This document shows positions 54,977 through 63,750 of a DNA stretch of 64,000 nt, piece after piece. The notes beneath the pieces are model-generated. The model was given only the letters and a program-made list of their open reading frames with translations. It ran no database searches and was not told the origin of the DNA. The position numbers and the translations under genes are program-made. This stretch comes from Hymenobacter wooponensis. Lineage in GTDB: Bacteria > Bacteroidota > Bacteroidia > Cytophagales > Hymenobacteraceae. Within the stretch, counting starts at the first letter, position 1. Every line of letters starts with the position of its first letter. The DNA lies in NCBI RefSeq assembly GCF_004745865.1, contig NZ_SRKZ01000003.1, positions 310,001 through 374,000 of the forward strand, read 5' to 3'.

Positions 54977-56080
54977 ATGGCAACTATCACCAAAGAAGAC
55001 GTCCTCAAGGCCTTGAGCTACGTGGAGGAGCCCGACCTGGGTAAAGACCTCGTGACGCTCAATATGATTGAGGACGTGGCAATTGAAGGCAACCGAGTGT
55101 CGTTTACCGTGGTGCTGACTACCCCAGCCTGCCCCCTCAAGCAGCTCATTCACGATGCCTGCGAGCGGGCCATCCATACGATGGTTGACAAAGATGCCGA
55201 GGTAGTGATTGTGATGACGTCGCGCGTGACGACCATGCGCGAAAACCGCGACCTGCTGCCCGGCGTGAAAAACATCATTGCCATTGCCTCGGGCAAGGGC
55301 GGCGTGGGCAAGAGCACCGTCACGGCTAACTTGGCCATTGCCCTGGCCCAATCCGGCGCCAAGGTAGGCCTGGTTGACGCCGATATTTCCGGCCCCAGCA
55401 TGCCCTTGATGTTTGGCGTAGAATCAGCCCGCCCGCACGTGTACCAGACGCCTGAGGGCCGCAACCTCATCCAGCCGGTAGAGGCGCACGGCGTGAAGCT
55501 GATGAGCATTGGCTTCCTGGCCCCGGCCGAGTCGGCTATTGTGTGGCGCGGCCCCATGGCATCATCGGCCCTGAAGCAGTTTATCACGGAGGTAGACTGG
55601 GGCGAGCTGGACTACCTGCTCCTCGACATGCCTCCCGGAACTTCCGATATTCACCTGACCATGGTGCAGACGGTGCCCGTTACCGGCTCGCTCATCGTGA
55701 CTACACCGCAGAAAGTGGCCCTGGCCGATGCCGAGAAAGGCCTGCAGATGTTCCGCCTGCCCCAGATCAATGTGCCGGTGCTGGGTATTGTGGAGAATAT
55801 GGCTTGGTTTACGCCCGCCGAGCTGCCCGAAAACAAGTACTTCATCTTCGGGGAAGGCGGCGGTCAGCAACTGGCTGATAAGCACGAGGTGCCGCTGCTA
55901 GGCCACATCCCGCTGGTGCAGGGCATTCGCGAGAACGGCGACCAGGGCACGCCCGCTATCCTGCAGACCGGCACACCCGCCGCAGCCGTGTTTGAGCAGT
56001 TGGCCGAGGACTTAGCCCGCCAGGTTTCCATCCGGAATGCAATGGCGCCCAAAACGAATGTTGTCCAGATGAATCGGTAA
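54977..56080 (+). CDS. mrp: Mrp/Nbp35-type Fe-S cluster carrier ATPase
   Basis: A 367-residue P-loop scaffold that carries Fe-S clusters to apoproteins. Residues 1-95 are a MIP18/DUF59-type domain (ITKEDVLKALSYVEEPDLGK, TTPACPLKQLIHDACERAI). The ATPase has a deviant Walker A (GKGGVGKSTV, 106-115), VDADISGPSMP, and LLLDMPPGTSD as Walker B. The CxxC pair that usually sits near E-N-M is absent; the text there is VENMAWFTPAELPENKYFIF, so this is the Cys-poor subtype seen in Bacteroidota. A NifU-domain gene follows 222 bases later, which fits a shared role in cluster assembly. The start at 54977 fits the family. Confidence 0.93.
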   Translation: MATITKEDVLKALSYVEEPDLGKDLVTLNMIEDVAIEGNRVSFTVVLTTPACPLKQLIHDACERAIHTMVDKDAEVVIVMTSRVTTMRENRDLLPGVKNIIAIASGKGGVGKSTVTANLAIALAQSGAKVGLVDADISGPSMPLMFGVESARPHVYQTPEGRNLIQPVEAHGVKLMSIGFLAPAESAIVWRGPMASSALKQFITEVDWGELDYLLLDMPPGTSDIHLTMVQTVPVTGSLIVTTPQKVALADAEKGLQMFRLPQINVPVLGIVENMAWFTPAELPENKYFIFGEGGGQQLADKHEVPLLGHIPLVQGIRENGDQGTPAILQTGTPAAAVFEQLAEDLARQVSIRNAMAPKTNVVQMNR

Positions 56081-56194
56081 TTGGTCCGATTCTTCTCTTC
56101 CGCTGACAGGTTGTGCCCAAGTAACAATCCGTCAGCGGCCTCGCCTGATTCACTTCTAACGCTATGCGAACTTCTGGGCAAGTTGAAAGGTTGA

Positions 56195-56223
56195 TTTGCT
56201 GAGAAGCAAAAGCCCTATCTTTG
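56195..56223 (+). promoter_or_regulatory. Bacteroidota promoter before the NifU-domain gene
   Basis: TTTG (56195-56198) lies 17 bases before TATCTTTG (56216-56223), a full match to TTTG-N17-TAnnTTTG. The gene therefore has its own promoter apart from mrp. Confidence 0.7.
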
Positions 56224-56302
56224 CCCTACCCACCTGCTGATGGCCCGCCAAACTTCATCCGAATGCGGCGAAATCACGTTACTCAGCAAAACTCCACAAT
56301 TC

Positions 56303-56638
56303 ATGACTCATTCCGCCGCCGTAGAAAATCATCCGCTCCTGCCCCGTATTGAGCAGGCCCTGGACACCATCCGGCCGTACCTGGCTGCCGACGGAGGCAA
56401 TGTGCGCGTGCTGGACATCACCGACGATATGACCCTGCAGCTGGAGCTCTTGGGCGCCTGCGGCACCTGCCCCATGTCGCCGATGACGCTCAAAGCCGGC
56501 GTAGAGGAATCGGTAAAAAAGGCCGTGCCCGAAATCCGGGCCGTAGAAGCCATCAACTCCACGCCCATGGCGGAGCAGCCCGCCGGCCAAACCGGCCACC
56601 CGGTGTCTCCTGCTCCTGTGCCAACGCCACAGTTTTAA
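56303..56638 (+). CDS. NifU C-terminal domain Fe-S scaffold protein
   Basis: A 111-residue NifU-like protein. The helix PRIEQALDTIRPYLAADGG is followed by NVRVLDITDDMTLQLELLGA, and the cluster-binding pair is Cys53 and Cys56 in GACGTCPMS. A ~30-residue Pro/Gly-rich tail ends it. It assembles or carries [2Fe-2S] or [4Fe-4S] clusters. The ATG at 56303 follows the promoter at 56195-56223; an in-frame upstream ATG lies too near the promoter. Its neighbour mrp supports the role. Confidence 0.92.
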   Translation: MTHSAAVENHPLLPRIEQALDTIRPYLAADGGNVRVLDITDDMTLQLELLGACGTCPMSPMTLKAGVEESVKKAVPEIRAVEAINSTPMAEQPAGQTGHPVSPAPVPTPQF

Positions 56639-56657
56639 TTTCCGAGTATTCTTTATG

Positions 56658-56698
56658 CAAAAAGGCCGGCTTCTCTACTTAGAGGCCGGCCTTTTCTA
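56658..56698. terminator. Bidirectional terminator after the NifU-domain gene
   Basis: AAAAGGCCGGC and GCCGGCCTTTT form a stem with partial pairing (CTCT/AGAG) toward a short loop, and an A tract lies opposite a T tract. It separates convergent genes. Confidence 0.87.
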
Positions 56699-56702
56699 TT
56701 AC

Positions 56703-56948
56703 CTACTCCGGGTGTTGGTCTTTTGTGAAGTAGTAATAGATAACGTACAACCAGCCCAATAGCCCATGAATGATTGCCCAGAGTATAGATTTGTTTCTAG
56801 ACCACGATAAGGCAACTGCTATTACCCCGCCTAGACCAATACCATTATTGACTGAAGTATTTCCTCCCGGTTGGTGATTCTGCCCGAGAGCCACTAGGGA
56901 ACGAGAAATCAAAAAGGAGCTCAGTAAAAAGGGTTGTCTAAATCTCAT
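56703..56948 (-). CDS. Small membrane hypothetical protein
   Basis: An 81-residue protein with a signal- or helix-like start (FLLSSFLISRSLVALGQ), a Gly/Asn-rich stretch, and one membrane region (ILWAIIHGLLGWLYVIYYYF) before a polar tail. The base composition is AT-richer than the neighbours. No family is recognised, though similar short proteins of the form G-W-x-Y-V-I-Y-Y are common in Bacteroidota. Confidence 0.55.
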   Translation of the reverse strand: MRFRQPFLLSSFLISRSLVALGQNHQPGGNTSVNNGIGLGGVIAVALSWSRNKSILWAIIHGLLGWLYVIYYYFTKDQHPE

Positions 56949-57147
56949 CTAACACGATTGCTTAGCTAAGTAATAATGGGTACAATTTGGAGCAATAAAG
57001 TCTCAATATAGCGTCCGTTTCGGCATTAGAATCATTACCAGGCGTATTACCACAACTACTGCCCACATGGTACATGCGGAGGGCAAATCGTGCTATAGCC
57101 TCCTCAGGTGAATATTCGGCAAAGTGGCCTCATTCCGCCGCCCCCGT

Positions 57148-57155
57148 TACCTTTG
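57148..57155 (+). promoter_or_regulatory. Bacteroidota -7 element before fahA
   Basis: TACCTTTG fits TAnnTTTG and ends 26 bases before the ATG of fahA. No clear -33 element is seen. Confidence 0.4.
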
Positions 57156-57181
57156 CCGCTCCTTCCACCACCCTCTCCTAT

Positions 57182-58465
57182 ATGGCTAACCCGAACGACC
57201 CTGCGCTCCGCTCCTGGATTGATATTGCTCCTGAAAGTGATTTTCCCATTCAAAACTTACCGTTTGGCGTGTTTGAAACCGATGAGCGGGGGCCACGCCT
57301 GGGCGTAGCCATTGGCGAGTACGTGCTGGACCTGTACGCCGTGTCGCAGTTCGGTTTCTTTGAGGACCTGGACCTAGGCCCCAAGATGCCGAAGATATTC
57401 CGGCGGCGCAGCCTCAACCAGTTTATTGCGCTGGGCCGACCAGTATGGCGGGCTGTGCGCCAGCGCGTGTCGGAGCTGCTGCGGCACGACAACGCAGCCC
57501 TGCGTTCCGATGAGGTGATGCGTGAGTGCTTGGTGCGCCAAAGCGAGGTGCGGATGCTGCGCCCCGTAAAGCCCCAGAACTACACCGATTTTTACAGCAG
57601 CATTGAGCACGCCACCAACGTGGGCATGATGTTCCGCGACCCGACCAACGCCCTGCTGCCTAACTGGCGCCACATTCCTATTGGCTACCACGGCCGAGCC
57701 AGCAGCATTGTAGTAAGCGGCACCGATATCCGCCGCCCCAACGGGCAGCGCAAGGCCCCCGATGCTACCTCCCCCTCCTTCGGCCCCAGCCAGCAGCTTG
57801 ACTTTGAGCTCGAAATGGCCTTCGTGGTGGGCCGCGGTACCCAGCTAGGCGACACCGTGCCGTTGCAGAATGCGGAAGACTACATCTTTGGGCTGGTGCT
57901 GTTTAACGACTGGAGCGCCCGCGATATTCAGAGCTGGGAATACGTGCCGCTAGGCCCCTTCCTGGGCAAGAGCTTCGGCAGCAGCGTGTCGCCGTGGGTG
58001 GTGACACTGGATGCGTTGGAGCCCTTCCGGATAGCCGGCCCGGTGCAGGAGCCCGAGCCCCTGCTCTACCTGCGCCAGCTCGACGAGCACAACTTCGACA
58101 TCAACCTGGAGGTAGGAATTCAGCCCGAGGGTGGCCTAGAAACCGCCGTTTCCCGCTCCAACTTCGGCCTCATGTACTGGAGCATGGCCCAGCAGCTCAC
58201 CCACCACGCCTCCAACGGCTGTAACCTGCAGGTGGGCGACCTGTACGCCTCGGGCACCATCTCAGGCACTAGCCCCGACTCCCTCGGCTCCATGCTGGAG
58301 CTGGCGTGGCGCGGCACCCGGCCTGTGCCCCTGGCCGACGGCTCTGAGCGCAAGTTCTTGCAGGACGGCGACACCGTGACCATGCGCGGCTACTGCGAGC
58401 GGGAAGGCCTCCGCATTGGCTTTGGGGAGGTAACTGGCAAGGTGCTGCCTGCTCCTTTCCTCTAG
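57182..58465 (+). CDS. fahA: Fumarylacetoacetase
   Basis: A 427-residue enzyme that cleaves fumarylacetoacetate to fumarate and acetoacetate, the last step of tyrosine and phenylalanine breakdown. It has the family N-terminal SH3-like domain (SWIDIAPESDFPIQNLPFGV) and catalytic core: YTDFYSSIEHATNVG with the catalytic His and metal Asp, YHGRASSIVVSGTDIRRPNG, LDFELEMAFVVG, FNDWSARDIQSWEYVPLGPF, and a closing GYCEREGLRIGFGEV. All metal ligands appear intact. The ATG at 57182 matches the family start. The other tyrosine-degradation genes are not in the window. Confidence 0.96.
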   Translation: MANPNDPALRSWIDIAPESDFPIQNLPFGVFETDERGPRLGVAIGEYVLDLYAVSQFGFFEDLDLGPKMPKIFRRRSLNQFIALGRPVWRAVRQRVSELLRHDNAALRSDEVMRECLVRQSEVRMLRPVKPQNYTDFYSSIEHATNVGMMFRDPTNALLPNWRHIPIGYHGRASSIVVSGTDIRRPNGQRKAPDATSPSFGPSQQLDFELEMAFVVGRGTQLGDTVPLQNAEDYIFGLVLFNDWSARDIQSWEYVPLGPFLGKSFGSSVSPWVVTLDALEPFRIAGPVQEPEPLLYLRQLDEHNFDINLEVGIQPEGGLETAVSRSNFGLMYWSMAQQLTHHASNGCNLQVGDLYASGTISGTSPDSLGSMLELAWRGTRPVPLADGSERKFLQDGDTVTMRGYCEREGLRIGFGEVTGKVLPAPFL

Positions 58466-58495
58466 GCCACTCTCTTACGCCCCTTTTGAACCGAT

Positions 58496-58536
58496 AACAA
58501 CCAGCCCCTTCATGCATGCAGGGGCTGGTTGTTTTT
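58496..58536 (+). terminator. Terminator after fahA
   Basis: AACAACCAGCCCCT pairs with AGGGGCTGGTTGTT around a loop that contains the palindrome TGCATGCA, followed by TTT. Confidence 0.88.
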
Positions 58537-58629
58537 CTATATCTACTCCAGTACCCCTTTTGCGCATCAAGCGGCTACCAGGGCTGTGCTGCTCCTAACT
58601 AGACAGGCCTAGCACCGGGTTGTTAAACG

Positions 58630-59208
58630 TCAGGCGTTCGTGTAGGCCACGTTGAACTGCCCATGGCGATAGCGCACCTTGGTAATAGAGCCGTAGTCAA
58701 TATCCAACCGGAAAGCATTGCTTAGCGGCAAACCGAGGCAGTGGCAGAGCAGGCTGCGGATTACGGCCGAATGGCTTACGATAATGAGAGTGGCATTCGG
58801 CTCAGCGGCGGCCAGGACCTCCGTTAGAAACTCCGTGGCGCGGTCCTGCAGGCCCTGGAAGGTCTCGCCGCCGGGGGCAGGCACCCGCACGAAGTCAGCC
58901 ATCCAAGGGTCTAGCTCGGTGGCAGGTAGCACGTCCCAAGGCTGCAGCTCCCACTGCCCAAAGTTGTATTCCATGAGGCGGTCATCCAGCGTCAGGCCCT
59001 CTGGCACCAAAGCCTCCGCCAGTTGGCGGCAGCGGCGTAACGGGCTGGCGTAGGCCACTACAGGGCCGGCGGCAAGCACCGGCGCCAGGCGGGCGCGTAC
59101 GGCGGCCTCGTCCTCGGTGTAGGTGGCGGCCACTTCCACATCGGAGCGGCCGTAGCAGATGCCGGCGGCAGTGGCCACTCTGGTGTGCCGGATCAGGTAG
59201 ATATCCAT
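58630..59208 (-). CDS. cobC: Alpha-ribazole phosphatase
   Basis: A 192-residue histidine phosphatase. The phospho-accepting His is in DIYLIRHTRVA, the family loop GICYGRSDVEVA follows, SPLRRCRQLAEAL is the Arg-rich block, EYNFGQWELQPW carries the acid, and VSHSAVIRSLLC has the second His. YGRSD and YNFGQWE with its position beside cobS and cobT point to CobC, which dephosphorylates alpha-ribazole phosphate or cobalamin phosphate. It starts at 59208, two bases before the end of cobS, as the last gene of the cobT-cobS-cobC operon. Confidence 0.88.
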   Translation of the reverse strand: MDIYLIRHTRVATAAGICYGRSDVEVAATYTEDEAAVRARLAPVLAAGPVVAYASPLRRCRQLAEALVPEGLTLDDRLMEYNFGQWELQPWDVLPATELDPWMADFVRVPAPGGETFQGLQDRATEFLTEVLAAAEPNATLIIVSHSAVIRSLLCHCLGLPLSNAFRLDIDYGSITKVRYRHGQFNVAYTNA

Positions 59209-59209
59209 A

Positions 59210-60004
59210 TTACCGCTCAAAAAAACGTAAGCTAAAGAACAAGTACACCACCACTTCCGCTACCTGCTGGGTAGCCCCGAGGCAGTCGCCGGTATAGCCA
59301 CCAATCCACTTTTGAAAGTAGCGGGCCAGGTAGGCTTTCACCAACCAGAGCGGCAGCAGCACCAGCAGCAGCCAGGGGCTGCGCAGCCAAATAGCGTAGG
59401 CCAGCAGCGGCAACAGGCCTAGCGCTAGCCCCACGGCCAGCTCAGGCAGACTGAGCTTCTTGGCCACGGGCTTGGCCTTGCTGTCCTCGTTGGCGCGGGC
59501 GTACTCGTGGGTGTAAATGAAAGTAAGGGCTGTAGCCCGACTCAGTGCGTGCGCTACAATGAGCACCGGTATGATGGATTGAAGGATATTCAGGCTCCGG
59601 TAGTTTATCGTCTGCAGCGCGTAAAACTTAAGCGCCAGAATCAACCCCAAGCCGGCCGCGCCATAAGTACCCAGGCGGCTATCCTTCATGATATCAAGAA
59701 TTCGCTCCTGGGTCCAGCCACCACCAAACCCGTCGCAGACGTCGGCAAAGCCGTCTTCGTGGAAGGCTCCCGTCATCAGAATGCTGGCTACCATGCTCAG
59801 AAGGAGGGCGAGATTTGGCGGGAAGAAGTATTGCAGCCCCCATAACGTTAGGCCCGCAACCCCTCCTACCAGCCAACCCATCACCGGGAAATAGATGGTG
59901 GATTTGTTCAGCAGCTCCTCGGAGTGGCCTACCCAGCGCGGGCAAGGTACGCGGGTGTAGAACATAAGGGCCGTAAAAAACAGCTCAACCTGGCGGCGCA
60001 TCAT
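59210..60004 (-). CDS. cobS: Adenosylcobinamide-GDP ribazoletransferase
   Basis: A 264-residue membrane enzyme that joins adenosylcobinamide-GDP and alpha-ribazole to form the lower loop of cobalamin. It has about six helices. The family motifs are [10 protein letters not shown] near the start, [18 protein letters not shown] for metal binding, and [14 protein letters not shown]. It starts at 60004 or 60001; the ATG overlaps the stop of cobT, so the genes are translationally coupled. Confidence 0.94.
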   Translation of the reverse strand: MMRRQVELFFTALMFYTRVPCPRWVGHSEELLNKSTIYFPVMGWLVGGVAGLTLWGLQYFFPPNLALLLSMVASILMTGAFHEDGFADVCDGFGGGWTQERILDIMKDSRLGTYGAAGLGLILALKFYALQTINYRSLNILQSIIPVLIVAHALSRATALTFIYTHEYARANEDSKAKPVAKKLSLPELAVGLALGLLPLLAYAIWLRSPWLLLVLLPLWLVKAYLARYFQKWIGGYTGDCLGATQQVAEVVVYLFFSLRFFER

Positions 60005-61059
60005 ACGGCAGAAGCAGGTTGCGGCGCGGCCTGACTAACGCCCGCGCTTTCAAACGAGGCCATTTCATTGAGGAAGCTTACGGCGGCCTGCAGCAGCGGG
60101 TAGGCCAGGGCGCAACCCGTGCCCTCCCCCAGCCGCAACCCCAGGCTTAGCAGCGGCCGGGCATTGAGGTGGCCTAGCAGCAGCCGGTGCCCCGTTTCTT
60201 CAGATTGGTGCCCGAACACGCAGTACTCCAGCACGGCGGGGTACAGCTTGGTGGTTACCAGCAGGGCCGCGGTGGCAATAAACCCATCAATGAGCAACAG
60301 CATCCCTGCCTCAGCGGCGGCCAGCATAGCTCCGGTCATCTGCGCAATTTCAAAGCCCCCGAAGGTAGCCAGTACCTCCAGCGGTGCCGATACGGCGGCG
60401 TGGGTAGCGGCAGCCGCAGTTAGTACGGCGGCTTTGTGGGCCAGTTGGTCATCATCTAGGCCAGTACCTCGGCCCAGGCAATCGGCCAGGGGCAGGCCCG
60501 TAAGACGGTGCATGAGCAGGGTAGCAGCGGAGGTATTGCCAATGCCCATTTCTCCAAAGCCAAGCACGTTGCAGCCAGTAGCGGCCACTTCACGGGCTAA
60601 TTGAGCCCCAGCCTCCAGCGCCTGCTCGCACTGTGCAGCGGTCATGGCTGGCTCACGCAGGAAGCTGCGAGTGCCTTCGGCAATTTTCTGATCTGTCACG
60701 GCCGGAAAGTCAGCGAAACTGCCCTTCACGCCGGCATCAATAATGCGTAATGCCATGCCTTGCTGGCGGCAGAATACGTTAATAGCCGCGCCACCACTCA
60801 GGAAGTTCAGCACCATTTGGTACGTGACCTCCTGGGGGTATTTGCTGACTCCTTCTGCGGCAATGCCATGGTCGGCGGCAAACACCAGCATATGAGGCTG
60901 CTGCAACTTCGGCGTCAGGGTTTGCTGCACGAGCGCCACCTGCCGGGCCAACTGTTCTAGTTGCCCTAAAGCTCCGAGAGGCTTAGTCTTCGTGTCGATT
61001 TTGTACTGGATAGCGGCAGCTAAGCTCTGGTTGAGCGGCCGGAGATGGAAGTGGGGCAT
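60001..61059 (-). CDS. cobT: Nicotinate-nucleotide-dimethylbenzimidazole phosphoribosyltransferase
   Basis: A 352-residue CobT that makes alpha-ribazole phosphate from a lower-ligand base and nicotinate mononucleotide. Motifs are [54 protein letters not shown], and [17 protein letters not shown], a base- and phosphate-binding block. It begins the cobT-cobS-cobC operon. The kinase cobU is missing from the window and is probably elsewhere. The ~100 bases upstream do not show a convincing cobalamin riboswitch. Confidence 0.94.
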   Translation of the reverse strand: MPHFHLRPLNQSLAAAIQYKIDTKTKPLGALGQLEQLARQVALVQQTLTPKLQQPHMLVFAADHGIAAEGVSKYPQEVTYQMVLNFLSGGAAINVFCRQQGMALRIIDAGVKGSFADFPAVTDQKIAEGTRSFLREPAMTAAQCEQALEAGAQLAREVAATGCNVLGFGEMGIGNTSAATLLMHRLTGLPLADCLGRGTGLDDDQLAHKAAVLTAAAATHAAVSAPLEVLATFGGFEIAQMTGAMLAAAEAGMLLLIDGFIATAALLVTTKLYPAVLEYCVFGHQSEETGHRLLLGHLNARPLLSLGLRLGEGTGCALAYPLLQAAVSFLNEMASFESAGVSQAAPQPASAV

Positions 61060-61169
61060 GCGGGCGGATTTTGGCGTGAAGGTAGGGGCAGTTTGCTACA
61101 TCTACCCGTGGCCGGCACAGCTTCAGCTTAGGCGCGCCCGACAGCAGCACTGGCCTACTGGCTAGCATA

Positions 61170-61867
61170 CCATAAGCACAGCAGTTTCACGAGCGGCACA
61201 CGCCTGCCCTTCCCCACATTTTCAGTCGTGGCACCAAGCGGTATAGAGGCTAGGAGATGAGGCATTCGGTATGAGTGATTAGCCTACATTATATAATGGG
61301 CTGCAAGCACAAATCAAACTCAGCAGCAAACTAAAATAAATAATCACAGCAGTTATTATTCAGCAAATAAGTCACCACTTAACTACGTAAACTCAATCGA
61401 AGAAATACGTAAAATATTATTAAGTATTCGACGCATTAATAATTTTACTTGATTATTGACGAGTTTATAATAAAAATATATTCTATCAGTTTGTTTCAAT
61501 TATTCTTACTTCTACTTATCAACAAAAACTAACCTTATGAGAAGTGCACACTAGTACTGCTGAGCACCTCAAGTTAACTATAATACTTCCAATGTACATC
61601 ATAAGCAATATAGGCCCTAAAAGTGTCTTTCTAAGCTATTTATCCTAGTCTTGGCTGCAAAAAATTATTACAAACCAGCTCCTCAGATAAAACTTATAAC
61701 ATCACTTGAATAAAATATAATCAGCTCATCTATTTTATAGCAGAGCTTATAAGTTGAAGTTTTCCTGGCATCATCTTCATCATCATCTTCATCAACAACC
61801 CCTCTCCTACTCACTGCGTTTTTCCAATTAAATCAGCATTAAAGCTATTTCTCAATAACGCCAACTA
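61170..61867. other. Second AT-rich island, no gene seen
   Basis: About 700 bases, very AT-rich in the middle (61300-61760), with no ORF of note and no GGCCTAG/CTAGGCC. A direct 12-base repeat, CATCATCTTCAT twice in tandem (61769-61792), lies about 75 bases before the SDR gene. The region may hold the promoter of the sugar-modifying genes to the right and targets for an AT-hook protein. Confidence 0.5.
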
Positions 61868-62566
61868 ATGCATTTAATAAACAACCGAAAAGCGCTGATA
61901 AGTGGTGGTGGTTCGGGCATCGGGCGGGCCATAGCAGAAAAACTTTCTGCAAGTATTCCGCTCGCCGTTGCCGACCTGCAGCCTGGCAATTTACCAGCGA
62001 CTGTTGTGGCGGTGCCCTGCGATGTTACATCGGGGCCGGAGGTAGACCGGCTGTTTGACCGGGTGCAGGCGGAGCTAGGCCAAATAGATATTCTGGTGTG
62101 CAGCGCGGGACGGGGCATTCAGGAAAAGCTTACCGAAGGCGACCCGGAAAAGTGGCGTCAGATTATAGAAATCAATCTGCTGGGGGCGCTGCGCCTGGTG
62201 CGGGCCTTTGTGCCGGGCATGATGGCCGCCGGCCGCGGCGACGTGGTATTCATTTCCTCAGTAGCGGCCGGACAGGCCTACGCCTACGGAGGCGTGTACG
62301 CGGCCACAAAAGCGGCCCTGGAAACCGTAGCCGAAACCCTGCGCCAGGAAACGCTGCCCCACGTGCGGGTAACGGTAGTGGCGCCCGGCGTCACGGACAC
62401 GGCCTTTTTTCAACATACGGTATCCGGCTTCCATACCCCCGCCTCCATTGGCTACGGCGCCCTCTCCGCCGAGGAAGTAGCCGACGCGGTGCTCTACGCC
62501 CTCAGCCAACCCCCGGAAGTCTCCCTCAATCACATCACTATTCGCCCCACGGCTCAACCGTTCTGA
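61868..62566 (+). CDS. Short-chain dehydrogenase/reductase
   Basis: A 232-residue classical SDR. The NAD(P)-binding motif is ALISGGGSGIGRAIAEKL, the adenine pocket is CDVTSGPEVD, and SAGRGIQEKLTEG takes the place of N-N-A-G. The catalytic Ser is in FISSVAAGQ, and Tyr and Lys are in YGGVYAATKAAL, so it should be active. The missing Asn of N-N-A-G is unusual. The epimerase gene follows 23 bases on, so the pair are co-transcribed with sugar metabolism as a likely theme. The substrate is unknown. Confidence 0.87.
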   Translation: MHLINNRKALISGGGSGIGRAIAEKLSASIPLAVADLQPGNLPATVVAVPCDVTSGPEVDRLFDRVQAELGQIDILVCSAGRGIQEKLTEGDPEKWRQIIEINLLGALRLVRAFVPGMMAAGRGDVVFISSVAAGQAYAYGGVYAATKAALETVAETLRQETLPHVRVTVVAPGVTDTAFFQHTVSGFHTPASIGYGALSAEEVADAVLYALSQPPEVSLNHITIRPTAQPF

Positions 62567-62589
62567 TTCTCCCCTTTAAAGCCAAGCAT

Positions 62590-63708
62590 ATGAAAAAGAC
62601 AGTCTTAATCACCGGCGGGGCCGGCTTTATTGGCTCCCACCTCGCCGACGAGCTGCTCAGCCAAGGGTATGCCGTGCGCGCCCTTGATAATCTTTCTGAG
62701 CAAGTGCACGGCCCGGAGCGGGCCCGCCCCGACTATCTGGCCGAAGAGGTGGAGCTGATTGTGGGCGACGTGCGCGACCCCAAGGCCGTAGCTCGGGCCC
62801 TGGAGGGCGTGGATGCGGTGTTTCATTTGGCGGCCATGGTGGGCGTGGGCCAGAGCATGTATGAGATTAAGGAGTACACCGACGTAAACAACCTCGGTAC
62901 GGCCGTGCTGCTGGAGGCCCTCATCAAGCACCCGGTGGCTAAGCTGGTGGTGGCCAGCAGCATGAGCATCTATGGCGAAGGCATCTATAAAAATGCCCAG
63001 GGTGAGGTGGTAAACGTAGCGGAGCGCAGTCTGGAGCAGCTGAAGGCCGGGCAATGGGAGCCGCTTGATGAGCAGGGCCGCCCGCTGCAGCCAGTTCCTA
63101 CCACTGAAAATAAAATCCCCTGCTTGTCGTCAGTGTATGCGCTGGCGAAGTACGACCAGGAGCGGCTGTGCCTGATGGTGGGGCGGGCCTATAATATCCC
63201 GACGGTGGCCCTGCGCTTCTTTAACGTGTACGGCACGCGGCAGGCGCTTTCCAACCCCTACACGGGCGTACTGGCCATTTTTGCCTCCCGCCTGCTCAAT
63301 AACAACGCGCCCATGATTTTCGAAGATGGCGAACAGCAGCGCGACTTTGTGCACGTGCGGGATGTGGCCTTGGCTTGCCGTCTGGCGCTGGAAAAAGACG
63401 AGGCCGACGGGCAGGTATTCAACGTGGGCAGCGGCAACAACTACACCATCCGGGAAATAGCCGACCGCCTGGCCACGGTGCTTGGCAAGCCCCACCTGCG
63501 CGCCCAAATAACCGGCAAGTACCGCGTCGGCGACATCCGCCACTGCTACGCCGACATGACCCTGGCGCAGCAGAAGCTGGGTTTTTATCCGCAGGTGGAG
63601 TTCAACAGTGGCCTAGAGGAGCTGGCCTTCTGGTTGGAAGGGCAGATTGCTTACGACCGGGTAAATGAGGCCAGCGCCGAGCTGGCAGCCCGTGGCCTGA
63701 CGGTGTAA
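62590..63708 (+). CDS. NAD-dependent epimerase/dehydratase
   Basis: A 372-residue extended SDR. The nucleotide-binding motif is VLITGGAGFIGSHLADELL, the acidic end of the second strand is ALDNLSEQVHG, and the catalytic SSMSIYGEG and SVYALAKYDQERL supply Ser/Thr and Tyr-x3-Lys. The inserted loop ENKIPCLSS and FFNVYGTRQALSNPYTGV match nucleotide-sugar epimerases of the UDP-glucose or CDP-paratose type. The true start is ATG 62590; the frame is open upstream only because it runs antiparallel in codon phase through the SDR gene. The glycosidase-like gene follows 42 bases later. Confidence 0.9.
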   Translation: MKKTVLITGGAGFIGSHLADELLSQGYAVRALDNLSEQVHGPERARPDYLAEEVELIVGDVRDPKAVARALEGVDAVFHLAAMVGVGQSMYEIKEYTDVNNLGTAVLLEALIKHPVAKLVVASSMSIYGEGIYKNAQGEVVNVAERSLEQLKAGQWEPLDEQGRPLQPVPTTENKIPCLSSVYALAKYDQERLCLMVGRAYNIPTVALRFFNVYGTRQALSNPYTGVLAIFASRLLNNNAPMIFEDGEQQRDFVHVRDVALACRLALEKDEADGQVFNVGSGNNYTIREIADRLATVLGKPHLRAQITGKYRVGDIRHCYADMTLAQQKLGFYPQVEFNSGLEELAFWLEGQIAYDRVNEASAELAARGLTV

Positions 63709-63750
63709 GGCTGGCCTCTGTAGAAATCTATTACCCTGAAAGCGAAGAAC

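Noticed and set aside
61130..61260. Cobalamin riboswitch upstream of cobT on the minus strand
   Set aside because: Pieces such as GCCAC-ACTG, GGGGAAGGGC and AGCCAGTAGGCCAG resemble the 3' half, but the conserved B12-box and the 5' core are not found further upstream. An Infernal search with RF00174 would settle it.
62098..62589. An N-terminal extension of the epimerase across the SDR gene
   Set aside because: The frame is open but Arg/Gly-rich and overlaps the SDR gene. The Rossmann motif starts right after ATG 62590.
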